NCBI GenBank assembly: GCA_002841945.1
Contig: PHBI01000092.1
Coordinates: 1-43,466, forward strand
Length of the DNA: 43,466 nt
From: Deltaproteobacteria bacterium HGW-Deltaproteobacteria-14
GTDB lineage: Bacteria > Myxococcota_A > UBA9042 > PHBI01
Direction of reading: 5' to 3'
Part shown: piece by piece, positions 42,748-43,466 of the stretch
Numbering within the stretch: position 1 is the stretch's first letter
How the letters are laid out: every line of letters starts with the position of its first letter
Position numbers and translations under genes: made by a program
Notes under the pieces: model-generated
Told to the model about the DNA's origin: nothing
Databases searched by the model: none
The model's input: the letters and a program-made list of their open reading frames with translations, nothing else

Positions 42748-43466
42748 ATGAAGACGTTTCAGCGTTGGCATCAGCCATCGATCATCCTCTTCGCCGTGGC
42801 GCTCGCCGTGGGCGTCGCGTCGTCCGCCTGCGGGGATCCGGCGCCGGCGAGCTCCGATCGTGGTCGATCCCGACACCGGGACCCCGGTCGACTTCGACGC
42901 CATCATCACCTACGACAGCGCCACGTCGGACACCGGCGGCGGCGGCGAAGACGGGGCCACGCCCGACACGACCGCGCCCGACGTCCACGTCCCGAGCTGT
43001 GACGACGACCCGATGCCGTTCTACTGCCCGTGTGACAACAACGTGCAATGCGCCTCGGGCTACTGCGTCGCGGTGGACGAGTCGGGGGTGGCGTCGCGCT
43101 GCTCGAAGACCTGCGAAGACACCTGCCCGAGCGGCTGGAACTGCCGCGGGGTGTCGACGGGCGGCGACCCGGTCTTCATCTGCTTGCCGCCGGTGAACAA
43201 CCTGTGCGAGCCGTGCGTGACCGACTCGACCTGCGGGACGGTCGGCGACCGCTGCGTGGCCTTCGATGACGGCCACTACTGCGGGCGCAACTGTCAGGAC
43301 GACCCGGCCTCCTGCCCCGATCAATACGAGTGCGGCGAGGTGACCGACGACAACGGGCAGATCCTCGCCTACCAGTGCCTGCCCGCGTCGGGCTCCTGCA
43401 ACTGCCCGGTCGGGACGGACTACGACAACGACCCCGCCAACTGCGGCGGCTGCGGCAAGCCCTGCG
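42748..43466 (+). pseudogene. Cys-rich lipoprotein gene with apparent frameshift, truncated by the window end
   Basis: The ATG at 42748 encodes a lipoprotein signal (SIILFAVALAVGVASSAC, Cys28) and a short linker, then runs into Arg/His-rich nonsense and stops at about 43002. From about 42857 the next frame (position 2) reads continuously to the window end as a typical surface protein: IVVDPDTGTPVDFDAIITYD, an acidic linker, then Cys-rich modules such as CPCDNNVQCASGYC, CEDTCPSGWNCRG and CEPCVTDSTCG. The second frame has no good start of its own (only GTG at 42860) and a stop at 42749-42751. One extra or missing base near 42840-42860 would join the two. This is either a sequencing or assembly error or a true mutation. 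The Cys-rich part resembles the many Myxococcota lipoproteins of unknown function. Confidence 0.7.

Overview
The window is about 43.5 kb of very GC-rich bacterial chromosome. Several traits point to a myxobacterium-like member of the Myxococcota (former Deltaproteobacteria): a tandem pair of outer-membrane beta-barrels of the type found in gliding bacteria, a giant aspartate-rich repeat protein ending in a MYXO-CTERM-like tail (Cys, membrane segment, Arg cluster), a Hanks-type kinase with an HRDVSPVN loop, a Cys-rich lipoprotein, and an FtsY with an N-terminal membrane anchor. I see no rRNA, tRNA, IS element, phage gene, integrase or CRISPR array. This looks like core chromosome carrying lineage-specific envelope genes.

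Layout. 1-5046: the tail of an unidentified basic protein, a four-cluster ferredoxin of the NapG/MauM type, a membrane sensor-like protein without an output domain, and mutS2 on the minus strand. 5047-9860: a 457-bp upstream region with an AT-rich palindrome, then an FHA/coiled-coil protein and a PilZ protein. 10121-11927 (minus): a small exported protein and hutI. 11973-13043 (plus): a TPR lipoprotein divergent from hutI. 13075-16488 (minus): a tight four-gene envelope operon (two beta-barrels, an exported DUF4332-like protein, a membrane-anchored helical-repeat protein). 16635-18110 (minus): ftsY. 18254-24010 (plus): a MoxR/DUF58 operon with a DUF4350-like gene and a membrane protein carrying a carboxypeptidase-regulatory-like domain. 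24262-28509 (minus): a hypothetical gene, rlmN, ndk, sucD and sucC, with a clear intrinsic terminator between sucD and ndk. 28814-29752 (plus): prs, sharing its stop codon with a small convergent outer-membrane protein gene. 30442-38208 (plus): the giant protein (FG-GAP repeats, ASPIC/UnbV-like domain, about 2000 residues of thrombospondin type 3 repeats, sorting tail). 38300-42646 (minus): two translationally coupled pairs, amidase + Ser/Thr kinase and class-I glutamine amidotransferase + HEAT-like lipoprotein. 42748-43466 (plus): a Cys-rich lipoprotein with an apparent frameshift, running off the window.

How the genes fit together. Housekeeping functions (SRP receptor, TCA step, nucleotide metabolism, rRNA/tRNA methylation, MutS2) are mixed with envelope and signalling modules. 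The two most likely to hide something new are the four-gene envelope operon at 13075-16488 and the FHA/coiled-coil + PilZ pair at 5504-9860. The giant calcium-binding surface protein has an unusual roughly 229-residue higher-order repeat. Several genes (hutI, the TPR lipoprotein, the 18254 gene, the 42748 gene) have a -10-like box 6-8 nt before the start codon and no Shine-Dalgarno sequence, which suggests leaderless transcripts. All functions are read from motifs by eye; no database search was possible.
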